DNA from: Naganishia liquefaciens | Lineage: Eukaryota > Basidiomycota > Tremellomycetes > Filobasidiales > Filobasidiaceae | DNA: 64,000 nucleotides | Assembly (NCBI GenBank): GCA_013423385.1 | Contig: BLZA01000010.1 | Coordinates: forward strand, 620,001 to 684,000 | Direction: 5' to 3' | Shown: positions 11,040-21,228 of the stretch, piece by piece | How the letters are laid out: every line of letters starts with the position of its first letter | How positions within the stretch are numbered: position 1 is the first letter of the stretch | Translations under genes and position numbers: made by a program | The notes under the pieces: model-generated | Database searches by the model: none | Told to the model about the DNA's origin: nothing | What the model saw: only the letters and a program-made list of their open reading frames with translations

Positions 11040-13214
11040 CTACGGCGCCTCGGCCGACATCTTGCCCAGATCCCTGACAGCCCTCTCTGCCCGCTTCCGC
11101 AACTCCGCCTCGTCCTCCTTGTTCCTCCTCGTCGGCGCCGTCCGTCGTCGAAACAGACCCCGCGCAGGAATAGCCGCAATATCCGGGTTTTCAATCACCG
11201 TCACTTGCGGTGGCGTTGCAGTCCCGTGTTCATTCAAGCCGATCGCAGTGCCGGTCTTTGACGCTCGACGAGAGGAGAGATGTGACATCAAGCCACCTCC
11301 CCCAGCTGTCTGCCGTGTTCCCTTTGACGCAAGTGCCGCGTTTGCCGCCGCGGTCCGACTCCGCAAGAGGCTTGTCGGATCGCCCGTCTTGACGTACCAT
11401 CCACCCTCTGGCGGTTCATCATCCGAGTCCGAGGCCGGCATGATACTCGAGTCCGCGCGTTGTGGGGACGGCGGGCGGGGCGGGGGCGCGACGGGAGATT
11501 TACGATCGAGCGATGACTTGTGAATGCTAGAGCCACGGCGACGACCTAAGCTCGCGCTGCTTGGCTCCGAGACCATTCGAGGTGCGAGCGATGAAGCGCC
11601 GTGCGTTGCCTGTTGTTTCGATGATGTCGGCGACACGGGACTAGCGGAGCCCATGCCCGTGGACCTCGAGCGAACAGGTTCCTATGTCCCTGTCAGCACA
11701 ATCTAAAATCTCCTTCAGCTTGACATACCAGTTCCATCCCGATCAAAAAGTGATCCTGCTTATTGATCAAAAACTCGAGCACTTTTTGGCTCGCCGCGTG
11801 CTCGGACGGCAACATCTCGTGATCCGGATGGGCGATGATTCCCGGTTGGAAAATTGTAGCGAGGTCTTCCAATGACCATCAGATAACAGTACGCTGCCTC
11901 TCGTGAAAATACTCACTACCGGCAGTCATCAAATTCACGTCTGACCTGCGTGCAAAGACGCTAAGCATGTCGAGGACGTATAGCAGCAGATACTGGTTCG
12001 GCTTTGGCATGCGCAAGATGAGGTCCTTGTATGCCGCGATCTTTTCGTCCTCTGTCATTGAGTTGTCGGCTGCAGAACCATCAGCCTGACAACCACGATA
12101 AAAAAGAGAGCTTGACATACTCATCACGTTGCGGAATTCGTAGTACAGCTGCCAGAGGGAAATCAGTGGACGTGCGCCAATTCCATCCCAATCGACATAC
12201 CTCGTGAGGAATGATCGGTTCCGGCATCTGGGTGAGATACCGCCGCAAAATCGTTGCGACGTCATGCGTCGTGTACTGCGTTTGTGACCAATCCAAGTCT
12301 TTCCCGTACTGCTGCAAGTCAGCTTCGGCAGAGAAAGGCAAAAAGGAGCGAGCATACCTTGGGCGGACTGTCGAATATCGCTTGGAGATCTTTCATTCGT
12401 TTGGCGGAACCGCTGACTCGAAATGTACCTTCGACACCCGTTGCTGTTTCCTTGAGATGTGATCCGCTGCGACGAAAGGTCAGCTTTATCTGTTCAGCAG
12501 CTGTTCATGCATGGCTTACCATTTCGCAACGACGACCGGTACATAACCCCAGACATAGGACTCGCCCTCTGCTCCACCCGCCGCATCATGCCGAGCCGTG
12601 GTAATTGGCACCGCTGCATAAATCAACGACATCTCCAGCCGTTCCCCAAACACCACGTTATTCCCAGGTCCCGCACTCGTGCTTTCTGCCCTCGTCCGAC
12701 TCGACTCGCGTTTCAAGCCTTCCTCCCCTTCTCCGACTTCAGCAACCGCGCGATCTTCCCCTCCCGCGTTTGTCAGGCTGTTCCACCATTTTTGCAAGCT
12801 TGCCCCGCCCTCTGCCAAGGATCCTCGACGTGCGACACCTTTGTCCTGGCCACCGCTGGGGGACCACCTTGTTCCGGATCCACTCCGCGTGCGGGAAGCG
12901 TTGTGTGAGAGTCCGGTCGTCGAGGTGTGGGGTACGCTCTTGGAAGGTGTGATGGGCATTGCTGGAGTCACCACGGTCGTGGCTGGCATCGCGTTTGCTT
13001 CATTTCCCTTTCCTTCCTCGGTCACCTGGATGACTGGTTCAAGAACGACCGGCACCGTGATTGTCGTCTTCGGAGTCGTCGTCGCTGTCGGCGTTCGCGG
13101 CTTGTCTTGTTCTGCTGTCTCGCGCGCGGTCACGTACGAGACCTCGCTCTCGGCCTTTTCCATTTCGGGTGCCTTTTCGAGGATGGGCTTGTCACGGTCG
13201 TTATCGTGCTCCAT
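11040..13214 (-). CDS. Rho GTPase-activating protein (RhoGAP domain)
   Basis: Spliced product of roughly 620 residues, start ATG at 13214, stop at 11040. Residues 1-170 are disordered and S/T/P-rich. The RhoGAP domain follows from about residue 185: MSLIYAAVPITTARHD, then across an intron EGTFRVSGSAKRMKDLQ, YTTHDVATILRRYLTQMPEP, MPKPNQYLLLYVLDMLSVF and NLATIFQPGI. The arginine in GTFRVSGS is the expected catalytic arginine finger, so the protein should stimulate GTP hydrolysis on a Rho-type GTPase (Rho1 or Cdc42 class; target not deducible). The tail is basic and S/P-rich (SPVSPTSSKQ, RRRTAPTRRNKEDE). At least five short introns split the GAP domain. No lipid-binding or SH domain is seen. Confidence 0.92.
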
Positions 13215-13657
13215 CTCTGCGGTGCAGTAATCCTTGAATGTGACGCTGAATGCGCACCAGCATGACCTTCAAGACAGACTCGTATCGCGTGTCAGCCGGG
13301 GGAAATGATGTCACTGCGCTTTCATGTGCGCAATAAGGGGGGTTTGCTTCCGAAGCGGTGACTCCAGGGGGAGGAGAATAGTGGTAGCTATACCGGGCTC
13401 CAGTGTCGTAACAAGGCGGTGGTGGTGGTGGTGGTGGAGATCAGCTTGCGGTAAGAGGGGTAGACATTGGTGGGCAAATGTACAAAGTGACCAAAATACA
13501 GATCGATGGACGAGCTGTTGGATTTAAAATGTCTGGCTCGATTCCGGACATCGATATCAAATGAAGCTAGTCCCATGCATAGTGCCGCGAATTGTCGACC
13601 AAAATCCCATATACACCACGTCGAGACGGATACAACTTCTTGACACACACACATCTT
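13215..13657. other. Intergenic region with a GGT/GTG trinucleotide tract
   Basis: Separates the RhoGAP start from the 3' end of the dehydrogenase gene, so it should hold the RhoGAP promoter. A short (GGT)n run lies at about 13410-13436. Nothing else is recognised. Confidence 0.4.
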
Positions 13658-15243
13658 CTACTCATCCACGATCTGCACCTTGATCGCCCCCTGAGCCGGA
13701 TCCGCTGCTACCTCAAACGCCTCCACCGCTCGCTCCAGCGCAAACCGATGCGTCACGAGCGGCTTCAAGTCGACCAGTCCACCGCCGACAAGCCGGAGCG
13801 CTTTCGGGTACTGGTTGCAGTATCGGTATTGGAATTGCAGGTCGATTTCGTTGGCGGAGAGGATCATGAATGGGTAGGTTTGCTCGGCTTTGCCGACGCC
13901 AACGACGAAGACTTTACCGCCAAAGCAGACGGACTGGGAGGCGGAGTCAGTATCAAGCTTCTCCCTGCTGTAGAGCTCCTGTACTCACAAAGATGGAAGC
14001 CCTGATAGAACTCTCCACACCCGTGCATTCCATAGCAACCCTAACCTCCATGCCCGCCGCAGCCTTGACCTTGACGGCAATCTCCTCGGGGGTATCCTTC
14101 ATGTCGACCACGACCGTCCTCACGCCCGGCACGAGCTTCTTGGCGAATTCAAGACGCGACGGGAAGAGGTCGGTAATCACGATCGGTTCACATCCTGCAG
14201 CTCGGGCGGCGAGCAAGGTGACGAGACCGATGGGACCAGCGCCGCTAGAAGAATACAGCATCAGTGCAGTCCATATGGCCTTTTCCGGAATGGACTCACG
14301 CAATCAACAGCGGATCACCAAGTTTCACGTCCGCCCTCTCCAGACCCGCCAATGCCACGGCCAACGGCTCGCAGAGCGCACCTTCCTCAAAGCTGACATT
14401 GTCCGGCAACTTGTGAAGCCATTGCGCCGGGTGCAAGTGCCATCGGGTCAACGTTCCGTGATACGGTGGTGTACTGAAGAAGACGACGTTCGGGCCTAGG
14501 AAAATGTCAGCATGTTGTTCTCCACTCAAGTCAGGTGACTTACATGCGTTGTATCGTCCCGTTCGGCATGCATCACAGTTGCTACACGGCACACCCGCCT
14601 CAATCGCCACACGGTCTCCCTTCTTCCACTGCGTGACTCCTTCGCCGACTTCGACAATCTCGCCGGCGGATTCGTGTCCGGAGCCACATTCGTCGGTAAC
14701 AACCATGGTGGGACCTGCAAAGGGCTCCGTGAGTAAGGCGAGAAAAATAGGAAGAGAAGAGTCATAGCTCACCGATTCGGCCGTGCTTCCAAAAGTGCAC
14801 ATCAGATCTGGAAAAACCAAGCCCATCAGCCAGACTCATGACGCCTGTGCATTGAAAACTCACCCGCAGATACCCGTTGCTCTAACGTGAATCAATACCT
14901 CGCCCTTCCCCGGTTTGACATCCGGCTTCCTGACCATATGCACCTGCTTGTGCGCATTGTACGCACACGCAAGATTGACCTGCTTGTCGCCCTGCTTGAC
15001 GTACTCGTCGACCTCATCTTGCGAGAGCACCTTGAAGTCTGGGTGATTGAGGACCTTGGTCGGGTCGTATTGCCGCATGAGGGCCTTTTGCGGGTCGCTG
15101 GCGTCGGTGACGGGGTAAGAGATGGGCTGGTCGACGGTCATCTTGTTCGCGAGGATCCTGGAGATGCGTTGTTGCAAGGAACATCCACCGTCGACAATGT
15201 CTTGTGCGCTCGGACTTATATATGCTGGACGCTGCGCAGCCAT
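13658..15243 (-). CDS. lad1: L-arabinitol 4-dehydrogenase-like zinc alcohol dehydrogenase
   Basis: Medium-chain zinc dehydrogenase of about 440 residues, split by four or five introns. Key features in order: [16 protein letters not shown] (catalytic zinc cysteine), [18 protein letters not shown] (GHE zinc ligands), [15 protein letters not shown] (structural zinc cysteines), [28 protein letters not shown] (Rossmann NAD loop), [15 protein letters not shown] (the aspartate favours NAD+ over NADP+), ECTGVESSI and [15 protein letters not shown]. This pattern closely follows fungal L-arabinitol and xylitol/sorbitol dehydrogenases, which oxidise pentitols in L-arabinose or hexitol catabolism. From the chosen ATG (15243) about 60 extra N-terminal residues precede the conserved region compared with usual family members. 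A second ATG ([10 protein letters not shown]) could be used instead. Polyol preference is inferred. Confidence 0.87.
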
Positions 15244-15669
15244 GGAAAAACACGTCCCATCCCTGCCATCGCCGGCCCAAATTCGGCAGCACGGACAACC
15301 CCGCCTGCGCTGCCTTGCCGCATACCCGCTGATCCGGGATGGACCGGCGCGAGTTGCCGCTGGTCACGTGTTTGGACTGAGGTTTCATGTCGCGTCGCGA
15401 TTGAGGAAACCAGTCTATCCCTGGACCGCCAATACGACTTCTTTTCCTATCGTCGTCTGAAACGTGAGGTTGCGCTCATCGGAAGCAAGACAAGTTCAGG
15501 TGCAGATGCTGCAGATCGTCTAGGTCTATGCGTATCCGAATCAGTAACCGCAAGACTCGACTCTCGCTCGGGTTTGGCCTTGTGTACGACGGCAAGGGCA
15601 AATTCTTAACTGCGTCTTTGTGTTTGCTACAACTTTACTCTATGTGGTTCCGCTTCTCTGGAACCATGT
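15244..15669. other. Intergenic region upstream of the dehydrogenase gene
   Basis: Should carry the promoter of the minus-strand dehydrogenase gene and the 3' end of the lectin-like gene, which is also on the minus strand. No element is recognised. Confidence 0.4.
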
Positions 15670-16407
15670 CTACTGGCCAAAGACCCATCCCTGGCCTTCA
15701 CCATTAGGAGCACACTGCTGGATCTCGGGAGCATTGTATTCTCCTACACCGAGGCACCAGGTCGAGTTGGCCACGAGGATCTGCTGGGTGTCTGGGGCAA
15801 CGAGACTTCAGCAATGAATGAATTTTACTGTTAGAGAGGTTCTTACCTTCGACATATGAGAAGAATTGCGCGGGCAGGTCCGCAACGCAGGTCTGTACTT
15901 TTGCGGGACTCGTCGGGATACCTGTGATACGGGGGCAAATCAGCCAATCATCCCTCCGGCCACTCCACAATCCGGACTTACTATCCTCGAGACACAATTG
16001 CGTGTTGACGAGGCGCAACACGTTGTAATCGAATTGCGCGTAGCTGGTCGGGGTGATTCGGTCCCACCATCCGTAGAACCTGGTCTCGTTGTTGGGCTGA
16101 ACGACACCGCAATCCACCAGGCCGAGCGATGAGTTGGCCACGGGACCGGGCGAAGTCAAGCCGAGGCACTAGAAGACAAGTCAGCATCGACGATCCGGAC
16201 AGCTGTATACGGAAAGGCACTCACCAGGTCAGTCCTGTTCACGGGATGGATCTGGAATACGGGTGCGACCGTCGAGTTGAAGGGGACCAAGCCGCTTTGA
16301 CCGTTGGTGTAATTACCGTTGCGCTTCTCGGCAACGAGGGGAGCAGCAGAGGCACCCAAAAGGCCGGAGATGGCGACAATGCTGGAGAAGATTGCGGTGG
16401 AAAGCAT
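15670..16407 (-). CDS. Secreted ricin-B-fold lectin-like protein
   Basis: About 190 residues after removal of three short introns; ATG 16407, TAG at 15670-15672. A signal peptide is clear (LSTAIFSSIVAISGLLGASA, cleavage probably after APLV or earlier). The mature protein reads FQIHPVNRTDLCLGL, then NSSLGLVDCGV, RLVNTQLCLED, QILVANSTWCLGVGEY and finishes QCAPNGEGQGWVFGQ. Repeated blocks of the type CL...L..C and the closing QGW are typical of beta-trefoil carbohydrate-binding proteins. Several NxS/T sites (NRT, NSS, NNET, NST) suggest N-glycosylation. It likely acts outside the cell or at the wall; the ligand is unknown. No enzymatic domain is attached. Confidence 0.72.
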
Positions 16408-16500
16408 GTTGCAATATAGCTTGGCGTGACAATGAAGTGGTTCTGACTGTTGTTGGAAATCTGAAGTCAGGAAAGAAACTGAACGAGACTTTGCATTAGA

Positions 16501-16511
16501 GCTATATAGTA
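16501..16511 (-). promoter_or_regulatory. TATA-like box upstream of the lectin-like gene
   Basis: The string GCTATATAGTA lies about 95 bases upstream of the start codon at 16407, a suitable distance for a TATA element serving the minus-strand gene. Function is inferred from sequence and position. Confidence 0.45.
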
Positions 16512-17616
16512 CTCGTGTCCCAGAGAAAGCGATGACACGGCGTCATTTCAGCACTGCATGGTTACCATTAGCCCAATGCCATAAATGAGGTTGAGCTGTG
16601 TTGATGCACGCTACCGGTAAATTTTGGCTGTGTTGTCCGATCAGAAACTACATTGTGACTCATGCCAACGAATCTCGGAGCTTGCTCCATATCATTCGCG
16701 GTTGCAAGTTGGGGACCGAAGTCAGTACGGAGTGTCATGAAACTAACGTGCACGACAGACAAGCCAAATACAGCAGTTCCATAGCCCCGACTTCAAGCTA
16801 CGTCAGCTAAACATCTAGTTCAACCACCTGGCATTGGCCGGTGTATCTGCTCACGCATCCCTGCCGACCTCCTGCCATGCCCCGAATAAGATTGGGCGAG
16901 CTGCTGGTTTAGCAGCAATGACGATTCACAGCCCCAAACTATTTCGCGAGCCTTGCATCGCCATCCAGAATGGCACTCGTCACCTTCCCGTTCCCGACGC
17001 GACTCTCTCGGCCTAGCTTGATTTTTCTTGTGGAGCCGGGGCTGTCACGACAAGCGAGAAGTCGGTGAATAGATGACGAATGCCTTAGGTGATCATAGCC
17101 AGAAGATAAGATAATTGACTGATAACGGCTAGGTCCAGCGTCAACTCCGATCTCCAGATTTCGGCTCTAGTTTTCGACCAGTTGGGGAGTTTTGCGCACG
17201 AGAATCCTGATTCCACATTTGTGTCACGTGACTTGGCTGGAAGATCAGAAATGGTTGTTCTCCTTTTTCCAGCGTTACCATGCGCATTTTCGAGGGCGCT
17301 GCTGCCTTCTCGAGTTGGGGCAATGTGTCGGCGGATCGCAACCATAACGCAGAGCTCGAGGTCAGTATGACCCACACGCATGTGGTTGCTTTGGCGTTGA
17401 CGAATCCGCTGGAAAGCTGGATAGCATGGCAACAAAAACACACCAAAAGCGCGCCCCCTAAAAGAGCGGCCTAAGCGCAACCTACTCTGGCGCATAATAC
17501 GCTCCCCCCATGCGCCCTATTGAGATCCCCTTGGCGCCCTTGCTTTTTCGTCCACTTCGTGTCTCCGTTTCCGGTTCATTTCATTCCATCCGGCAGCCAA
17601 TACCTCGACACACATC
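16512..17616. other. Long divergent intergenic region
   Basis: Lies between the divergent lectin-like and AT-hook genes. Only short unconvincing frames; no repeat or RNA gene found. Probably regulatory for both neighbours. Confidence 0.4.
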
Positions 17617-19152
17617 ATGGACGATACACCTGTTTCACAGTCGCCCGAACAAGCAAGAGTGCCTCCGGCTGCCGCGTTGGCTGCTGTGGCGGCTTCTTTT
17701 GCGCCGGTAGGTCATATGCAGATGTTGATCGGATATTCGCTGAGAGATCGTTAGAGCACCCCTTCTGCTATTCCGCCTCACATCCAGTCTTCCTTCGGCG
17801 GACCAAGCAGTCCATACGCGTACTCTGTAGGCATCTATGGCGATATTCATACATCCGCTGATTCCCTTTGATGTTAGCCCTCGTCAGTGACCAGCAGTCG
17901 TCGACGAGGTCGACCTCGAAAATACCACACTCCGGAAGATCGTCTCGCCGAAAAGAATCGTCGTCGACGTGAACGCGAACGTGCCCGCAAGGCCGGCGAA
18001 GATCCCGTTGATGTTCCGCCTCGACCTGCAAACTACACTGCACCCAAACCGTACGATCGCGATTATGGTAAATACGATATTGCGGACCCGGAAGCATTGA
18101 CGGCGCGTGATGTGGTGGTTGACTGGCTTGCGGAGAATGAAACGTACATCAAGTGGTTGCAAGCTTCGACGTTTATGGACAAGGCCGTGTTGACGAAGCA
18201 GATTCAAGACAAGTTGAAGGAACACGGCATGCTGGAGAGAGATGCGAGTTCGCTAAGACAGCACGTACGTCTGCACGACCGGTACGATCGCTAGGCTGAC
18301 TCCTGATTCAGATCGGTATCCTTATGAAAGGCTGCGAGGATGCCAAGAGGTTTGAGACGGATGGCACATCAACCAACATCCCCATTTCCGACACCAAGAG
18401 GTTCAATTATCTGCTGAGCACGGGTATCTCGCAGGAAGAAGGTGAGTCTCCACATGAGACGAAGGGACTCATGCTCATGCTCTATTAGCGTACATCAGGT
18501 TCCGATGGCCTTACTACCAGAAGCTAAAGCACCTCGCAAAGCAAGTCACCGTCCCACCTCCGCCCGTCTACATCCAACCTCCTCCAACAAGCATTCAGCC
18601 TGGCAACACATATGCGCCTCGCCCAGCTCCGCCGCAACAGTCTGACACAAACGATTTTTCTCAGCCGATGGACTTTGATGACAATGCGATGAATGTTGAT
18701 CATTCCTGGGACGATAACAATGACAATTCGGCGTCCCCTCCACCTGGTGACTTTTCGGCACGTTCCGCGACCACTCGGACGCCCGTCAAGAGCTCGGCAT
18801 CTCAACTCACTCAGACGACTTCCCAAACTCTGCAAAGTGCTGCCGCGCGTGCAGAGATGCTGGCGATCGAACGAGAACGATGGGAATTGGAGAAGCAGCA
18901 AGCGCGACAGAAGCTCGAGCTGGAAAAGGAGCAGTTGCGACGAAACGACAGGATTCAAGAGCAGGAGGCGCATATTGCGCTCGTCAAGATGTTCAGGAGT
19001 CTGATTGCCGATGGCTTGTCCAAGAATCAAGCCGGGCGTGTTGTGTGGCGTGATACATGGCAAACTATGAAGGCAGAGGTAAGATGGTCTTTGACGGGAT
19101 CTGTTGCGCAACTGGCTGACGTTTTCCGCAGATGGAGCAAGAGGACGCATAG
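17617..19152 (+). CDS. AT-hook and coiled-coil nuclear protein
   Basis: About 400 residues, start MDDTPVSQSPEQARVPPAAA at 17617, stop TAG 19150-19152 after MEQEDA. Exons are joined by several introns of roughly 55-70 bases. Near residue 50 the sequence SSRRRGRPRKYHTPEDR contains a classical AT-hook (RGRPRK) followed by a very basic region. A conserved-looking globular block follows (VVDWLAENETYIKWLQAS, QIQDKLKEHGMLERDASS) that predicts as helical. A proline/glutamine linker and acidic stretch (MDFDDNAMNVDHSWDDN) come next. A coiled coil of about 55 residues follows (ERERWELEKQQARQKLEL, LEKEQLRRNDRIQEQEAH). The AT-hook implies binding to the minor groove of AT-rich DNA. The helical block may be a Myb/trihelix-like DNA-binding fold, but this is a guess. 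No named orthologue is recognised. Confidence 0.7.
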
Positions 19153-19372
19153 GCAATGCCGTAGAGGCATAGGCTTGAAAGATGACCATTCTTCCGTCTC
19201 CCTCATCGTTGTATACTATGTCGGATAATCTGTTGTACAGTACGATCGGCTTCGACAATAGCCGCATGGATACTACTCGTCCCATTATGAATTCCGTTGA
19301 CCGTGAATATGGGTTGATAGGCACAACTATGACAGGCGGATGACATGACGAAGTAAGCCGTGCAAGCTGTTC

Positions 19373-20560
19373 TCACATGGGCGCATCCAGCGCTGCTGTC
19401 TCAGTCGACAGGAATTTCAGGTCATTGAATCCTAGATGTGTATCTGGCGAGACATCCACTAAACCAAGAATCAGTAACGGCACATCCAGCCGTCGCAACC
19501 GGTGAAGACTCACATTGTGCCGGATGCGGACGGTATGTGCTGCTCGCTTCGTCGAATGGCCATTGTAAGCTTTGTGTGTCTGCCGAGAAGGTTGAATACG
19601 AGCAGGGTAATCCGAGTAGAACCAGACTTACAAGCTTGCAGAGCGCTCGGATTTTCTGAGAATCCTAAAAGCATGCTCAGGCGATTTTTGGAGATGACAC
19701 CGTAGGCTCGGCCGATGTCTTGTGCCGTTTGTCTACGGTACGAATCTGCGAGTTGGGATGAGCTCGTGCTATCTGATGGAAAAAGGCTGACACTTACCCC
19801 TAAGGCCACGGATGCAACGGAGAACCACTTCTTTCAGTTCCGCGTCGTAGCGTGTGTCATGCGTCTTGTGCACGACCTGTGACCCAGTCAGCGCCCGGAC
19901 AGGATGAAGGTATCAGTTGACAGAACGTACCTCTTCCAGATGTTGTATCGCAGGGAATATGCCTGATAAATTCTGATTCGACAGGGCGTATGCGAGTCTG
20001 GTTCCGCGAGATCAGGAATGTTCTTTACAGGTGGGGAGTTTGGCTCACGTGTTGAGTGACTGAAAGATGGGATGCTGAGAGACGATGCTTTCCAGGCTTA
20101 TCAGTCGCACAAGCGTTCCTCGGCTGCGGGAAAAGACGAGTCAGAAATAGCATGTTTTGAGATGGCCAAAGTGCCTCACGCATTTCCAAGTATCAGTTGG
20201 GCGATGAAATAAGGAAGCAAGAACGCTACATGCGGTGGTGTATGTTCCCCCTTCAACGGGTACTCAGAAAGAGGATGCTGTCGACCCATGAATCAGAACC
20301 TCAACGTCGATAGCACACATAGCACTCACCTTGAGGTCCATCGCTTGTCCCAGCGCGGCGACGGCCTCCCAATCTTTTGACAACGCCTGTGCATGTATCT
20401 CACTGCATTCAATAAGGATGGCGCGTTCCACATCTTCTTTTGGGAGACTCGAATCGGTGGGTTCGTCGGCGGGGAATTGAGTGGATTTGTCAATGTCTTG
20501 CATGGACGGTCCCGGCTCGATCGGGACCGGAGGCGAGGGCGGCGGCATGTCTACTTGCAT
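19373..20560 (-). CDS. COP9 signalosome subunit 8-like (CSN8/PSMD8/EIF3K-type) protein
   Basis: Minus-strand gene with about seven exons. I chose ATG at 20560 (MQVDMPPPSPP); an upstream ATG at 20710 is in frame. The N-terminus is proline-rich, then helical: DVERAILIECSEIHAQALSK, then HPLSEYPLKGEHTPPHVAFL, PYFIAQLILGNARGTLVRL, RLAYALSNQNLSGIFPAIQ, and the diagnostic-looking block SYRRQTAQDIGRAYGVIS followed by KNRLSMLLGF. That last block resembles the PCI-like end of CSN8/PSMD8/EIF3K proteins (helix, aromatic, then S.. .. .A..LG). The C-terminus runs through two short exons to ...STETAALDAPM, stop 19373-19375. CSN8 belongs to the complex that removes NEDD8 from cullins. The fold is plausible; choice of CSN8 among the three families is moderate. 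Confidence 0.58.
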
Positions 20561-20710
20561 GGTGGTACAGAGCTCTTCCGGTTCCGAAGAGATCCCTCGA
20601 GATTGATCCACTTTTGACGGGCTGCGGGCTGCATCCCTATAGAGCGGTATGAGCAGAGTGATCATGAGATGCCTGTCACTCGCGGGATTCGTCAGACGAG
20701 GCGGAATCAA

Positions 20711-21228
20711 AGTTTGCTACTATGAGTCATCACCGTGCATCTTGAACATATAAGTGCCTAATGACCACTGCAGAAAGTTGGATTATGCTATGGACAACTG
20801 ATTTTCACGTCGCTGCGCAAAGAGCGTGACTTGGAAGGCATAATGTCGGCCACAGGCTCAGGCCTGAAAGTACCACAGAGCTGGAAAAGTTCAAGCTCAC
20901 AGTGTCACCTCCGGCTCAACCTTCGGCAAGCTGCGCCAATATAGATGTCTGTCCGACTTCTTTTGCCATTCTCAAGGCACCGCTCAACGCCGTGTAAAAG
21001 GTTCTTGCACGACGGATGGGTGTGGGTGTCGAAAGCATAGCATACCTCTCGCTCGTGCTTGTTCCATTAGTTTACGAAAATAATGCAATTCCTCAATAAC
21101 ACGCTACCTTTTGACGTCATTTGTGGGCATGGGCATTTCTGATATGTTCTCCTCGACTGCTGGACATGTATAATAACATGCAGTAGATCGGAAAAGGTTA
21201 CAAACGGCGTGATTGACGAGTTTTCCGC
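20711..21228. other. Intergenic region, nothing recognised
   Basis: Lies between the CSN8-like start and the 3' end of the next minus-strand gene. Presumed promoter and terminator sequence; no motif stands out. Confidence 0.4.

Noticed and set aside
13658-16407. Sugar-use gene cluster formed by the dehydrogenase and the lectin-like gene
   Set aside because: Only two genes, with unrelated neighbours on both sides; adjacency alone does not support a cluster.
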